Below are positions 22,960 through 32,348 of a stretch of 64,000 bases of DNA, piece by piece. Source of the stretch: Pectobacterium versatile (GTDB taxonomy: Bacteria > Pseudomonadota > Gammaproteobacteria > Enterobacterales > Enterobacteriaceae); the NCBI RefSeq assembly GCF_020166435.1, contig NZ_JAINZP010000019.1, forward strand, positions 1-64,000. Direction: 5' to 3'. Under the pieces are notes generated by a model. It made no database searches. It had not been told where the DNA came from and worked only from the letters and a program-made list of their open reading frames with translations. The translations under genes and the position numbers were made by a program. Within the stretch, counting starts at the first letter, position 1. Every line of letters starts with the position of its first letter.

Positions 22960-24156
22960 ATGGAACAAACCTGGCGTTGGTACGGCCCGAACGATCCTGT
23001 CTCACTGGATGATGTTCGGCAAGCTGGAGCGACCGGTGTGGTGACGGCGTTGCACCACATCCCGAATGGCGAAATCTGGTCGGTTGAAGAGATTGAAAAG
23101 CGCAAAGCGGAATTGAAAGCGAAAGGGCTGGTGTGGTCGGTAGTAGAAAGCGTGCCGGTTCATGAAGAGATCAAAACGCAGACGGGGAATTATCAGCAGC
23201 ATATTGCCAATTATCAGCAATCGCTGCGTAACCTGGCGCAGTGCGGCATTGATACGGTGTGCTATAACTTCATGCCCGTGCTGGACTGGACGCGAACCGA
23301 TCTGGAATATGTGCTGCCGGATGGCGCAAAGGCGCTGCGTTTCGATCATATCGCCTTTGCGGCTTTTGAACTGCATATCCTGAAGCGTCACGATGCTGAA
23401 AAAGATTATACGGCGGATGAACAGGCACAGGCTGCCGACTACTTCCGTGCGATGAGCGAAGAGGATATCGCGCGCCTGACGGGCAACATTATCGCCGGAC
23501 TGCCGGGCTCTGAAGAGGGCTATACGCTGGAGCAATTCCGTGGCCGTCTGGCGGAATATGATGGTATCGACCATGCGAAACTCCGTGAGCACCTTGGGCA
23601 TTTCCTCCGTGAGATTGTGCCCGTTGCGGAAGCTGTTGGCCTCCGCCTTGCCATTCACCCTGACGATCCACCACGCCCGATCCTGGGGCTGCCGCGTGTG
23701 ATGTCCACGATTGACGACATGCGCTGGCTGAAACAGACGGTCGATAGCCTTCATAACGGCTTTACCTTCTGCACAGGATCGTACGGCGTACGTGCCGATA
23801 ACGATCTGGTGACGATGCTGGAAACGTTCGGCGATCGCGTGCATTTCACCCATCTGCGTGCAACCTGTCGGGAAGACAATCCCAACTCGTTCCATGAAGG
23901 GGCGCATTTGCAGGGGGATGTGGATATGGTGGCGATTATCAAGGCCATTCTGGCGGAAGAGCTGCGGCGTCAGAAGGCGGGCGATCGCCGTCCGATTCCC
24001 ATGCGCCCGGATCACGGACATCAGATGCTGGACGATCTGAAAAAGAAAACTAATCCCGGCTACTCGGCAATCGGGCGCTTGAAAGGGCTGGCGGAACTGC
24101 GTGGTGTCGAGCTGGCGCTGAAGCGCACGCTGTTTACCGAATTGCAGCAAGGATGA
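22960..24156 (+). CDS. uxuA: Mannonate dehydratase
   Basis: 398 residues (family about 394). It converts D-mannonate to 2-keto-3-deoxygluconate in glucuronate degradation, in the cytoplasm, with Mn or Fe. Family blocks: [74 protein letters not shown] and [12 protein letters not shown]. The fructuronate reductase gene uxuB is not in the window. KDG, the product, is also the end product of pectin breakdown and the inducer of pectinase genes. Confidence 0.97.
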   Translation: MEQTWRWYGPNDPVSLDDVRQAGATGVVTALHHIPNGEIWSVEEIEKRKAELKAKGLVWSVVESVPVHEEIKTQTGNYQQHIANYQQSLRNLAQCGIDTVCYNFMPVLDWTRTDLEYVLPDGAKALRFDHIAFAAFELHILKRHDAEKDYTADEQAQAADYFRAMSEEDIARLTGNIIAGLPGSEEGYTLEQFRGRLAEYDGIDHAKLREHLGHFLREIVPVAEAVGLRLAIHPDDPPRPILGLPRVMSTIDDMRWLKQTVDSLHNGFTFCTGSYGVRADNDLVTMLETFGDRVHFTHLRATCREDNPNSFHEGAHLQGDVDMVAIIKAILAEELRRQKAGDRRPIPMRPDHGHQMLDDLKKKTNPGYSAIGRLKGLAELRGVELALKRTLFTELQQG

Positions 24157-24164
24157 TGAAATGA

Positions 24165-24194
24165 AACAGACCGTGCTTGATAGCACGGTCTGTT
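24165..24194 (+). terminator. Terminator-like hairpin after uxuA
   Basis: AACAGACCGTGCT (24165-24177) pairs perfectly with AGCACGGTCTGTT (24182-24194) around a 4-nt loop, 9 bp after the stop codon. Confidence 0.75.
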
Positions 24195-24234
24195 GAAGAT
24201 GGATGCGTCAGGACTCCAGAGGAGGTATTAATTT

Positions 24235-24361
<127 letters not shown>

Positions 24362-24382
24362 GTGTGAATTCTGCTGGCAGAA

Positions 24383-25426
24383 TTACAGCGGCTTAACGTT
24401 TGAACGGCTGACTTTGCAGTTCTTGGTATCCCAGAACTCTCCGTATTTATCGGACTTTCCTTTCCCTTTTTCTACACCGTTAAACTCTTCACAAACCGCT
24501 GGTTTACCTGCTTTGTAGTTTTTAATACGCAGATCGCGAATGTCAGCGACATCGTTAAAGTTACGGTTTACGCCAGCAATGCTGTCGATGGTGCCGTCAA
24601 CGGTTGCGCTGATGATGGTGAGGTTACGTGGGCCGCCGTTGTTGGTGCAGTCGCCGCAAGAGCGCCACAGTTTGCCGTGTTGCCCAGTCAGGGTGAAGTT
24701 ACCTTGAACGATCGTGTGGCTGTTTTTGGCATTCTGTTGCAGCACTTTGTCCGGCTTACCGCCAGGGCCATTGGTGGTGTTATGTGCCACACCGCCGACG
24801 ATGGTCATGGTTTTGCCGTTGTTGGTTGCTGCATCTTCACAGATGTCTTCCCAGATCACGTTTTCAATACGGCAGTCGCCGCTTGCGCAGTGGATGCCGT
24901 CAGAACCGCCTTTTGCCGAGATGCGCAGGTTCTTGATACTCGCGTTTTCCAGCGTGATAACAGGAGGTTGCTTATCACTGTCACCGCTACAGCTCAGACC
25001 CAGAGTAATCCCACCGCAGTCGACAGATTTGTTTTTGATTACCGCACCAGCTTTACATTCAGGGCTTGCTGCCTTAAGCGGCGCTGCACGCAATGGTGCA
25101 GGGGCCGTCTGTGCTGCGTTAGATTTCTGGACATTACTATTACCGCTAACAGTATCTACCCAATACCAATATTCCGACTGAGGATTGGCGGTTAAATCCG
25201 TAAAGGTTCTGTCGGTGGAATTGAGTTCTGCAATTTTTTCGCTGCCAGCTTGGTTATTACTGGTGCTGCGATACACATCCTGGCGAACAACATTGCCTGC
25301 ATCGGTAGACCAGCTTAAATAGGTGGCATTGTCTTTTTTCAGCAGCATCAGCATGGTGTCAGCAGCTTGAGCCTGAAAAGTAAAAGCAGCAGTACATAAA
25401 AATATCGGTGTTAAATACTTAAACAT
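24383..25426 (-). CDS. pel3: Secreted pectate lyase, family PL3, with N-terminal fibronectin-III domain
   Basis: 347 residues: signal peptide ending QAQA|A, a fibronectin type III domain (about 22-105; LSWSTDAGNVVRQDVYRST), a short alanine/proline linker (TAPAPLRAAPLKAA), then a cysteine-rich PL3 catalytic domain (125-347; IHCASGDCRIENVIWED, LQQNAKNSHTIVQGNF, GPRNLTI). This architecture is that of Pel3 of Pectobacterium and PelI of Dickeya. It cleaves polygalacturonate by beta-elimination with calcium and is exported by the type II (Out) system. It is divergent from pehA; the linkage of pel-3 and peh-1 is known in P. carotovorum. Confidence 0.94.
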   Translation of the reverse strand: MFKYLTPIFLCTAAFTFQAQAADTMLMLLKKDNATYLSWSTDAGNVVRQDVYRSTSNNQAGSEKIAELNSTDRTFTDLTANPQSEYWYWVDTVSGNSNVQKSNAAQTAPAPLRAAPLKAASPECKAGAVIKNKSVDCGGITLGLSCSGDSDKQPPVITLENASIKNLRISAKGGSDGIHCASGDCRIENVIWEDICEDAATNNGKTMTIVGGVAHNTTNGPGGKPDKVLQQNAKNSHTIVQGNFTLTGQHGKLWRSCGDCTNNGGPRNLTIISATVDGTIDSIAGVNRNFNDVADIRDLRIKNYKAGKPAVCEEFNGVEKGKGKSDKYGEFWDTKNCKVSRSNVKPL

Positions 25427-26008
25427 GTGTTTTTCCTTGTAAATTAAACGGATATTTTTCTCTTTATTTATTCCAAATAAAGAGGGAGTCCTAACGCATC
25501 GGAGGGGATTATATAATAGACAAAATAAAATAAATAATAATTACGTGTGATTTTTTGATATTAATTCGATTATTTAATTTACCCTGTGATTATTTTATAT
25601 TTAATTTTATCATTTATTGATTATTTTTTATTTAATAATTTATTATATAATTGATAAATATCATGGAGATTCTTATTACAAATAAGAAAAATGAATGAAT
25701 GCTGTGAAGAGGAGAAAAGCTTACCACCCGCTGGCTTCTACGCATGACTGGATTCGTTTTGTTTCCACGTTTCGTTGATGCTTCATTTAAATTTCTGGTG
25801 ATATTTTAACCATGCGTAAAGTTAGATGCTTTCCGAATAAGTATTGGAATAATTTTATGTAAATGGACTTTTTATTAATCTACATAGGCATGTGCGACAA
25901 TTTTTAGTTTCTATAAAGGAATTTTATTTTTCTTATTAAGCAAAATGAAAGCGTAATAGCCTTTTTGGGGCAGAAGAATTGTGGATGTTTATAAAGGTAA
26001 GGTTTGAC
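25427..26008. other. Divergent control region between pel3 and pehA
   Basis: This 582-bp, very AT-rich stretch must hold both promoters. It is rich in TTATTTAATT-type runs, as expected for an H-NS-bound region. By eye I could not fix a convincing KdgR box, although such boxes are known for pectinase genes. No gene is seen. Confidence 0.6.
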
Positions 26009-27217
26009 ATGGAATATCAATCAGGCAAGCGAGTTTTATCATTATCACTGGGGCTTATCGGTTTGTTTAGCGCATCGGTATTTGCCTCTGATTCTCGAAC
26101 GGTGAGTGAACCGAAAGCACCATCCTCCTGCACGGTACTGAAAGCTGACAACAGCACGGCGACCAGTGCGATTCAAAAAGCGCTGAAGAATTGTGGACAA
26201 GGAAAAGCCGTAAGGTTGAGCGCAGGGAGTTCATCCGTTTTTCTGAGTGGCCCGCTTTCTCTACCTTCTGGCGTGAGCTTATTAATCGACAAAGGGGTAA
26301 CCCTACGTGCTGTGAATAATGCCAAGTCTTTTGAAAATGCCCCCTCATCCTGTGGCGTGGTCGATAAGAATGGCAAAGGCTGCGATGCGTTTATTACCGC
26401 CACAAGCACGACGAATAGCGGAATTTATGGGCCGGGCACTATTGATGGGCAGGGTGGGGTGAAGCTCCAGGATAAAAAAGTGAGCTGGTGGGATCTGGCT
26501 GCTGATGCCAAAGTGAAAAAGTTAAAACAGAACACCCCCCGGCTGATTCAGATTAATAAGAGCAAGAATTTCACGCTGTATAACGTTTCATTAATTAACT
26601 CCCCGAACTTCCATGTGGTGTTCAGCGATGGTGATGGCTTCACCGCGTGGAAAACCACGATCAAAACGCCGTCCACCGCCAGAAACACCGACGGTATCGA
26701 TCCGATGTCGTCAAAGAACATCACCATTGCCCACAGTAATATTTCGACGGGCGACGATAATGTGGCGATAAAAGCCTATGAAGGTCGGTCTGATACGCGC
26801 AATATTTCCATTTTGCATAATGAATTTGGGACGGGACATGGCATGTCGATCGGTAGCGAAACGATGGGAGTTTATAACGTGACGGTCGATGATCTGGTTA
26901 TGACTGGCACCACGAATGGCTTACGTATTAAAAGCGACAAATCAGCAGCCGGCGTTGTCAATGGTGTTCGGTATAGCAACGTAGTCATGAAGAATGTGGC
27001 GAAACCGATCGTGATTGACACGGTATATGAGAAAAAAGAAGGGAAGCATGTCCCAGACTGGAGCGACATTACGTTTAAGGATATTACGTCTCAAACCAAA
27101 GGTGTGGTGGTGCTGAACGGCGAGAATGCGAAAAAGCCGATAGAAGTGACGATGAAGAACGTCAAACTGACGAGCGACAGCACATGGCAAATCAAGAACG
27201 TCACCGTTAAGAAATAA
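26009..27217 (+). CDS. pehA: Endo-polygalacturonase (GH28)
   Basis: 402 residues from ATG 26009 (an upstream in-frame GTG adds ten residues without signal-peptide character). The signal peptide ends SVFAS; the rest is a right-handed beta-helix with the GH28 catalytic motifs NTDGIDPMSSKN, GDDNVAIK, GTGHGMSIGS and RIKSDK. Length and sequence agree closely with PehA/Peh1 of Pectobacterium. It hydrolyses polygalacturonic acid in plant cell walls after type II secretion. Confidence 0.97.
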   Translation: MEYQSGKRVLSLSLGLIGLFSASVFASDSRTVSEPKAPSSCTVLKADNSTATSAIQKALKNCGQGKAVRLSAGSSSVFLSGPLSLPSGVSLLIDKGVTLRAVNNAKSFENAPSSCGVVDKNGKGCDAFITATSTTNSGIYGPGTIDGQGGVKLQDKKVSWWDLAADAKVKKLKQNTPRLIQINKSKNFTLYNVSLINSPNFHVVFSDGDGFTAWKTTIKTPSTARNTDGIDPMSSKNITIAHSNISTGDDNVAIKAYEGRSDTRNISILHNEFGTGHGMSIGSETMGVYNVTVDDLVMTGTTNGLRIKSDKSAAGVVNGVRYSNVVMKNVAKPIVIDTVYEKKEGKHVPDWSDITFKDITSQTKGVVVLNGENAKKPIEVTMKNVKLTSDSTWQIKNVTVKK

Positions 27218-27248
27218 CGCAGTGACGAAATCGTTCTGTCATGACAGT

Positions 27249-27271
27249 GCCGCACGGTTACCCCGTGCGGC
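27249..27271. terminator. Terminator-like hairpin between pehA and the secretion genes
   Basis: GCCGCACGG (27249-27257) pairs with CCGTGCGGC (27263-27271) with a 5-nt loop, about 30 bp after pehA and close to the end of the convergent hlyD-like gene. Confidence 0.65.
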
Positions 27272-27307
27272 GCTGCTGTTTGTGCACTCGTTGTTCTACG
27301 TGCGAGT

Positions 27308-28477
27308 TTACCGCTCTCTGAGCGCTTCATTGACCTTATTCAGCGGTTTAATCAGATAGTCCAGCACGCTTTTTTGGCCGGTTTTTATCTCCACGCTGGC
27401 GACCATACCGGGCACGATGGGGAATTTTCCCCCAGCTTTGTTGGTCAGCTCCGCCTGCGTAGTGCGCACATAGATCCGATAATAAAACTGATCGCGCCTG
27501 ACTTCGTCCTGAAGGGTATCGGGTGACACGCTTTCGACTTCGCCTGTTAAATTGCCGTAGATGGAAGAATCATAGGCGGTGATTTTTACCGTGGCGGGCA
27601 AACCCGGCCGGATATAGGCAATATCGCGTGGGTTGATGCGCGTTTCGATCAGCAACTGATCTTCCAGCGGCACGATTTCCATCAGCTTGCCGCCCGGTTG
27701 CAGCACGCCGCCCACGGTCGTGACCTGAATGTCTTTCACAATCCCTCGTACCGGTGACGTGATGGTGGCGCGCTTTAGCTGATCGGCTTTCCCGCTGACC
27801 ACTTCCATCTGCGCTTCCAGATCGGCGTTGTTTTTGACCTGTTCTTCCCGCGCCCGTACGGCGTATTGGTTGTTGGCTTCGTCGATTTTGCCGCGAATTT
27901 CGCTAATCTGGCGGCGTAAGCGGATCACCTCGACGGCGCTGGCGGCACCGCGTTGCACCAGCGGCTCCGTCATCCGCAGCTCTTGCTCCACCAGCCGCAT
28001 AGACTGTTGCAGGTTGGCGACGGTTTCATCGCGATTGCGTAAGCGTGATTCGTACAGCTGGCGTTCGCGTGCGGCCAGCGCGGGTTCCTTCATGGTTTCC
28101 GCGCTGAATTTTAGCGGTGCGCCGCTGAGCTCGGCGTGCAGACGTTCGGCGGACGCCCGCAGCGTCTGCACGCGGGAGAAGGCTTCGCCGTAGACGGACT
28201 GGAAGCGGTTGATGTCCAACTGCGCCAGCACCTGCCCCTTCTCAACAACGTTACCTTGTTGCACATAGATCTGGCCGATAATCCCGCCGTCCAGGCTTTC
28301 AATCACCTGTGCGCGGGTCGACGGCGTCACCTTACCGCTCCCGACGGAAACCTCATCCAGCACGGCGAAGGTGGCCCAGATAAAAAATACGATTAGCCCC
28401 AGCAGGCTGAGCCAGATAATAACGGATACGCGTCGACCCTGGCGCTTCAGGTCATCATGGATCGTGATGCTACTCAT
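27308..28477 (-). CDS. Type I secretion membrane-fusion protein (HlyD/LapC-like)
   Basis: 389 residues: one membrane segment near residues 20-42, a barrel-sandwich half (VIESLDGGIIGQIYVQQGNVVEKGQVLAQLD), a long periplasmic coiled-coil hairpin (85-220), the second lipoyl half (ITSPVRGIVKDIQVTTVGGVLQPGG) and a beta-barrel domain ending in GMVASVEIKTGQKSVLDYLIKP, the classic HlyD-family C-terminus. It joins the ABC transporter to the TolC-like channel to export the adhesins encoded upstream. Last gene of the five-gene leftward cluster, 10 bp after the ABC gene. Confidence 0.94.
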   Translation of the reverse strand: MSSITIHDDLKRQGRRVSVIIWLSLLGLIVFFIWATFAVLDEVSVGSGKVTPSTRAQVIESLDGGIIGQIYVQQGNVVEKGQVLAQLDINRFQSVYGEAFSRVQTLRASAERLHAELSGAPLKFSAETMKEPALAARERQLYESRLRNRDETVANLQQSMRLVEQELRMTEPLVQRGAASAVEVIRLRRQISEIRGKIDEANNQYAVRAREEQVKNNADLEAQMEVVSGKADQLKRATITSPVRGIVKDIQVTTVGGVLQPGGKLMEIVPLEDQLLIETRINPRDIAYIRPGLPATVKITAYDSSIYGNLTGEVESVSPDTLQDEVRRDQFYYRIYVRTTQAELTNKAGGKFPIVPGMVASVEIKTGQKSVLDYLIKPLNKVNEALRER

Positions 28478-28487
28478 TGTGTTCCCC

Positions 28488-30626
28488 TTACGCCACGCTC
28501 TGTGCGGTATCTGCCGGTTTACTGACCGCCTTCAAAATCTGGTCACGCGGGCCATCTGCCACGATGCGTCCCCCATCCATGACGACAACGCGGTCAACCA
28601 GCTTGAGCAGCGCCGGACGGTGCGTTACCAGCACCAGCGTGCGGCCCGTGAGCCAACTGCTTAATTGGTGGATCACGTGGCTTTCCAACTGTTCATCCAT
28701 CGAGGCGGTGGGTTCATCCAGCAGCACAATCTGGGGATTACGTAGCAGCATCCTGCTGAGCAGAATCATCTGCCGCTGCCCGCCGGATAAACCGCGCCCA
28801 CCTTCATGAATGATGCGATCCAGACTGGAGGCATCCTGTTGGATTAGGCTGAGTGCGCCGCTAATGCGCAGCGCTTGCAACAATTCTTGTTCGGTGGCGT
28901 GCGGATTGCCGAGCATCAGGTTTTGCCGCAGGCTACCGAAGAACAGGCGTGATTCCTGTGACAGGAAGCCCAGTTGGCGGCGGACATCTGCCGGATCGAT
29001 CTGGCTGATATCGACGCCATCAATGATGACCTTGCCGCGCGTTGCGGTCGCCTGATTGGCAAGCAGCTTGAGCAGGGTGGATTTACCCGCGCCGACTTTA
29101 CCCAGCAGCGCCACTTTTTCGCCCGGTTTGATCTCCAGTTTGCCGATTTGCAAGGCGGTATCGCCTTTTTCGGGATCGTAGCTGTATTGCACGTTGTGCA
29201 GTTGGAAGTGCCCTTGAAGGATCGGACAGTGCGCCATTTTGCCGTCTTCCGGCCGATCCAGCGGTTTTTGCAGGAGGTCATCCAACCCGGTCATCGCGGT
29301 TTTCGCATGCTGCCAGCGGGAAAACACCATCGTGAGCTGCATGAGCGGGGCGATGGTGCGGGAGGAAAGCAGGCTACAGGCCACGAGCGTACCGGTGGTG
29401 ATATCGCCCGCCATCACCAGATAGCAGCCGAAGACCAGCATGCCAGCATAGGTGAGCTGTTGGACGGTCGATGCCCAGCCGCTGAGCCGTGCTCCCCACA
29501 CGCGCTGCTTCATCCCAATGGCGGCGCTGACTTCGTGAGTTTGCTCCCACTGGCGTTGGAAGTAGGGTTCGGCCTGCAACGCCTTGATATCTTCGATCCC
29601 TTCGATGGATTCGACCAGCACCGCATTGCGCAATGCGCTTTCACGCATCCCTTCTTTGGCGAGCTTCGCCATCGGCCATTGCAGCATCAGGCCGGGGATC
29701 ACAATCAGCGGGATCGCCAGCATGGGAATAAACACCAGCGGACCGCCGATCATCGCCATGATGCCGAGAAACAGCAAGACGAACGGCATGTCAGCGGCTG
29801 CCCCGACGGTCGTTGAGGTCAGCAGTTCACGCACCTGATCGATTTCCCGCAGCTGAGAAATAAACGAGCCGGTAGATTTTGGCCGAGCCTCGTTTTTTAT
29901 CGCCAGCGCGCGGGCGAACAGCATACCTGATACGTTCAGGTCGATGCTTTTGCCCATCAAATCGGAGACGACGGTGCGTGATAAACGGATGGCGTACTCT
30001 AATGCGGCGGCCAGCAGCACGCCGAAAAACAGCACCCACAGGGTGGGGATAGACTGCGCCGGAATCACGCGGTCATATACCTGCATGGAGAACAGAATTC
30101 CCCCCAGCGCCAGAACGTTACCCACGATAGACGCCAGAGAGATTTCCCCGATCTGTCGTTTTGCACCGCGAAAGTGTTGCCAGAACCAGTGCTTACGGTA
30201 TGGTTTGACGAAATCATCGATGCGGGTATCGCGGCCGCGTTCCGCGATGCCGACCAGCACGATAATCCCCTGACTGTGTTTGATGAGCTCAGCCAGTTCG
30301 GCTTCGCGTTGAAGGTCGCCGCCGTCATTCAGCCAGTAGGTTGCAATACCTTCGTCATTCAATGATTCGATGACGATGACGCCGCCGTCATCAGTTTCCG
30401 CCAATACCGGTAAGATCTGGTTGCGCCAGCGGAGTTTCTCCGTGTGTCGCAGGCTGATGCTCAACCCCATCAGGTGACTGATTTGTTCTAACTGGCGGGC
30501 AATCGGCTGCTGTTCGTACCAGCGCATTTGCTGGCGTACCGACTGGGTATCCACCACCTGTCCATAGTGGGCGGCGGCGCGAGCCATCGCGGCAATCCAG
30601 ACTTCAGTTTGGGTGACTTGTGTCAT
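28488..30626 (-). CDS. Type I secretion ABC transporter (LapB/LssB-like)
   Basis: 712 residues: an N-terminal C39-peptidase-like domain (1-130) that lacks the catalytic cysteine and so only binds cargo, a six-helix membrane domain (about 160-440), and a nucleotide-binding domain with Walker A LLGKVGAGKST, Q-loop, signature GGRGLSGGQRQ, Walker B QIVLLDEPTAS and the H-loop VLVTHRP. This is the transporter type that exports giant RTX/BapA/LapA adhesins. ATG 30626; it follows the tolC-like gene by 39 bp. Confidence 0.94.
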   Translation of the reverse strand: MTQVTQTEVWIAAMARAAAHYGQVVDTQSVRQQMRWYEQQPIARQLEQISHLMGLSISLRHTEKLRWRNQILPVLAETDDGGVIVIESLNDEGIATYWLNDGGDLQREAELAELIKHSQGIIVLVGIAERGRDTRIDDFVKPYRKHWFWQHFRGAKRQIGEISLASIVGNVLALGGILFSMQVYDRVIPAQSIPTLWVLFFGVLLAAALEYAIRLSRTVVSDLMGKSIDLNVSGMLFARALAIKNEARPKSTGSFISQLREIDQVRELLTSTTVGAAADMPFVLLFLGIMAMIGGPLVFIPMLAIPLIVIPGLMLQWPMAKLAKEGMRESALRNAVLVESIEGIEDIKALQAEPYFQRQWEQTHEVSAAIGMKQRVWGARLSGWASTVQQLTYAGMLVFGCYLVMAGDITTGTLVACSLLSSRTIAPLMQLTMVFSRWQHAKTAMTGLDDLLQKPLDRPEDGKMAHCPILQGHFQLHNVQYSYDPEKGDTALQIGKLEIKPGEKVALLGKVGAGKSTLLKLLANQATATRGKVIIDGVDISQIDPADVRRQLGFLSQESRLFFGSLRQNLMLGNPHATEQELLQALRISGALSLIQQDASSLDRIIHEGGRGLSGGQRQMILLSRMLLRNPQIVLLDEPTASMDEQLESHVIHQLSSWLTGRTLVLVTHRPALLKLVDRVVVMDGGRIVADGPRDQILKAVSKPADTAQSVA

Positions 30627-30665
30627 TGATATTCCTGCATGTTCTTATCCGGCAGGCAAGCCGGC

Positions 30666-32090
30666 TTACAGCGACGGTAGCGTCTCGCCACTAGCTTGAT
30701 GACGTTCAATACCCAGCATATCCAGCAGATTATCGACGGCAGCGGCATAGTTAACCGTCGCCTCCCAGCCGTCGTATAACGCGCCGATGCGTGAGGTTTC
30801 GGCCTGCAACACGTCTTGCTCAACGCTGAGCAGATCGTTCAGGCTGCGCTTGCTGAGTTTGTATTCATCCTGATAGACGTTGCGGGTGTAGGTCGCGCTG
30901 GTGATTTGCTGTTGGCTGGCTTTTTCTCGCTGTTGTGCCCCGATGAGATCGGCATAGGCCGTTGAGGCTTTCTGGTTCATATCCAGTTTCGCCGCTTCGA
31001 CTTCGGCCTGCGCCGCTTCGCGCGTGCCTGACGCCGCATCAACGCGTGCGCTGACGGCCCCGCCCTGATAAAGCGGGGCTTCTACCACCAGCTGTAGCTG
31101 ATCGTCCCAGTAATTACGCCTGTCGGTTTCATAGCGGGTACGGCCCGCCTGTACGGCAATGGTGGGAAAGTGCTGGGCTTCCGCCTGACGAATCCGGTGG
31201 CGCGATGCCTCTTGTTTGGACTGCGCGCTCAGCACCGCATTACTCTGCTGGTACGGGAGCGCCTTGAGCGTAATTTTTTGTTGCAGCAGCGCGCGGGGCA
31301 GATCGGGCAGGGCGGTGGGGAGAACGCCGGTTAACACGCTGAGCTGTGCCAGTGAGGAACGCTCCAGCGCACGGTACTGCTCCAGTGTTGCTCGCATACC
31401 CGCGATACGGGTTTCCGCTTGCAGGATGTCGGATTGCGTACTGAGGCCAGCTTCGGAACGTATCGTCGCGGTGTCTTTTACCTGATTGAGTGACACGATG
31501 TTGCGCTCTGCCGCCTGGCTCAGTTCCTGATAGCGTTTGACTTTCAGGTAGGTGATCAAGGTTTGCTGGCCGACCGTGGTCATGGTGCCATAGAGCTGAT
31601 AGCGGTAGGCGTCTGACAGGCTGTGCTGTTCATCAATACTGCCGCCCGTCTTACCAAAATCGTACAGCAGCTGTTTTAGCGTAATGCCTGCCGTCGCGTT
31701 GTTGCTCATGGTGCCGCTGGAGTCACTTTGGTCTGACTGGCCGACGTTGCCGCTCAGGCCAATCTGTGGGAACCAGGCGCTTTGCGCCACGCGCAGATCG
31801 GCTTCGCCAACGCGAATTTGCGCCGAGGCTTGAGCAATTTGCGGGTTGCGGGCGAACGCCCGGAGAATGGCCTGCTTGAGATCCAGGCTATTGACCTGTT
31901 GCTCTGTCGGTGCGGCAGACCAGTCAAACGCCACGGCCTGAGCGAACGTTGGCGGGCTGTGGAGGAGGGCAAGGCCACCGCAGGCCAACCCAAGTGCCAG
32001 CGCATACTGTGAATAGCGCGGTGCGTTATTACGCAATGTGCGATTACGCAAAAAAAGCGGATCCTTGATAAAAAATGGTTTGTGCATCAA
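30666..32090 (-). CDS. TolC-family outer-membrane channel of the type I system
   Basis: About 474 residues: an N-terminal signal-like segment (ALALGLACGGLALL..TFAQA) and paired outer-membrane-efflux repeats (LDLKQAILRAFARNPQIAQASAQIRVGEADLRVAQSAWFPQIGLSGNVGQS in the first half, the equivalent near VVEAPLYQGG in the second). It supplies the outer-membrane exit for the adhesins. Dedicated channels of this kind are usual for LapA/BapA systems. A second ATG lies one codon later. Confidence 0.92.
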   Translation of the reverse strand: MMHKPFFIKDPLFLRNRTLRNNAPRYSQYALALGLACGGLALLHSPPTFAQAVAFDWSAAPTEQQVNSLDLKQAILRAFARNPQIAQASAQIRVGEADLRVAQSAWFPQIGLSGNVGQSDQSDSSGTMSNNATAGITLKQLLYDFGKTGGSIDEQHSLSDAYRYQLYGTMTTVGQQTLITYLKVKRYQELSQAAERNIVSLNQVKDTATIRSEAGLSTQSDILQAETRIAGMRATLEQYRALERSSLAQLSVLTGVLPTALPDLPRALLQQKITLKALPYQQSNAVLSAQSKQEASRHRIRQAEAQHFPTIAVQAGRTRYETDRRNYWDDQLQLVVEAPLYQGGAVSARVDAASGTREAAQAEVEAAKLDMNQKASTAYADLIGAQQREKASQQQITSATYTRNVYQDEYKLSKRSLNDLLSVEQDVLQAETSRIGALYDGWEATVNYAAAVDNLLDMLGIERHQASGETLPSL

Positions 32091-32348
32091 TTACCCCTGT
32101 TTTTATTACTCTTTGTGTTAGTTCCTTTGCACGTATTTATGCCGCTGCTGAGGCAGTTTCGTGCGCGATAATGGCGCTATTTTTATGCTACCTCGTAGCA
32201 TGCGTCCGACTTGGGGCGGCTCAAACGCCGCTCGTCCAGAGACCCTAAAATTTTGGCGGAAATTACGCCAGATAGCCGTAATTTCCGCACTGATCCCTTC
32301 ATTTGTGTATAAGATTCAGCCCTTCGTAGGCTGGCACTTAAAACACGG

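Noticed and set aside
25427..26008. KdgR operator for pel3/pehA
   Set aside because: Several GAAA...TTTC-like pairs exist, but none fits well enough by eye in such AT-rich DNA.
28488..30626. ABC transporter as an active C39 bacteriocin protease
   Set aside because: The N-terminal domain lacks the catalytic cysteine, and the neighbours are giant adhesins, not double-glycine peptides.
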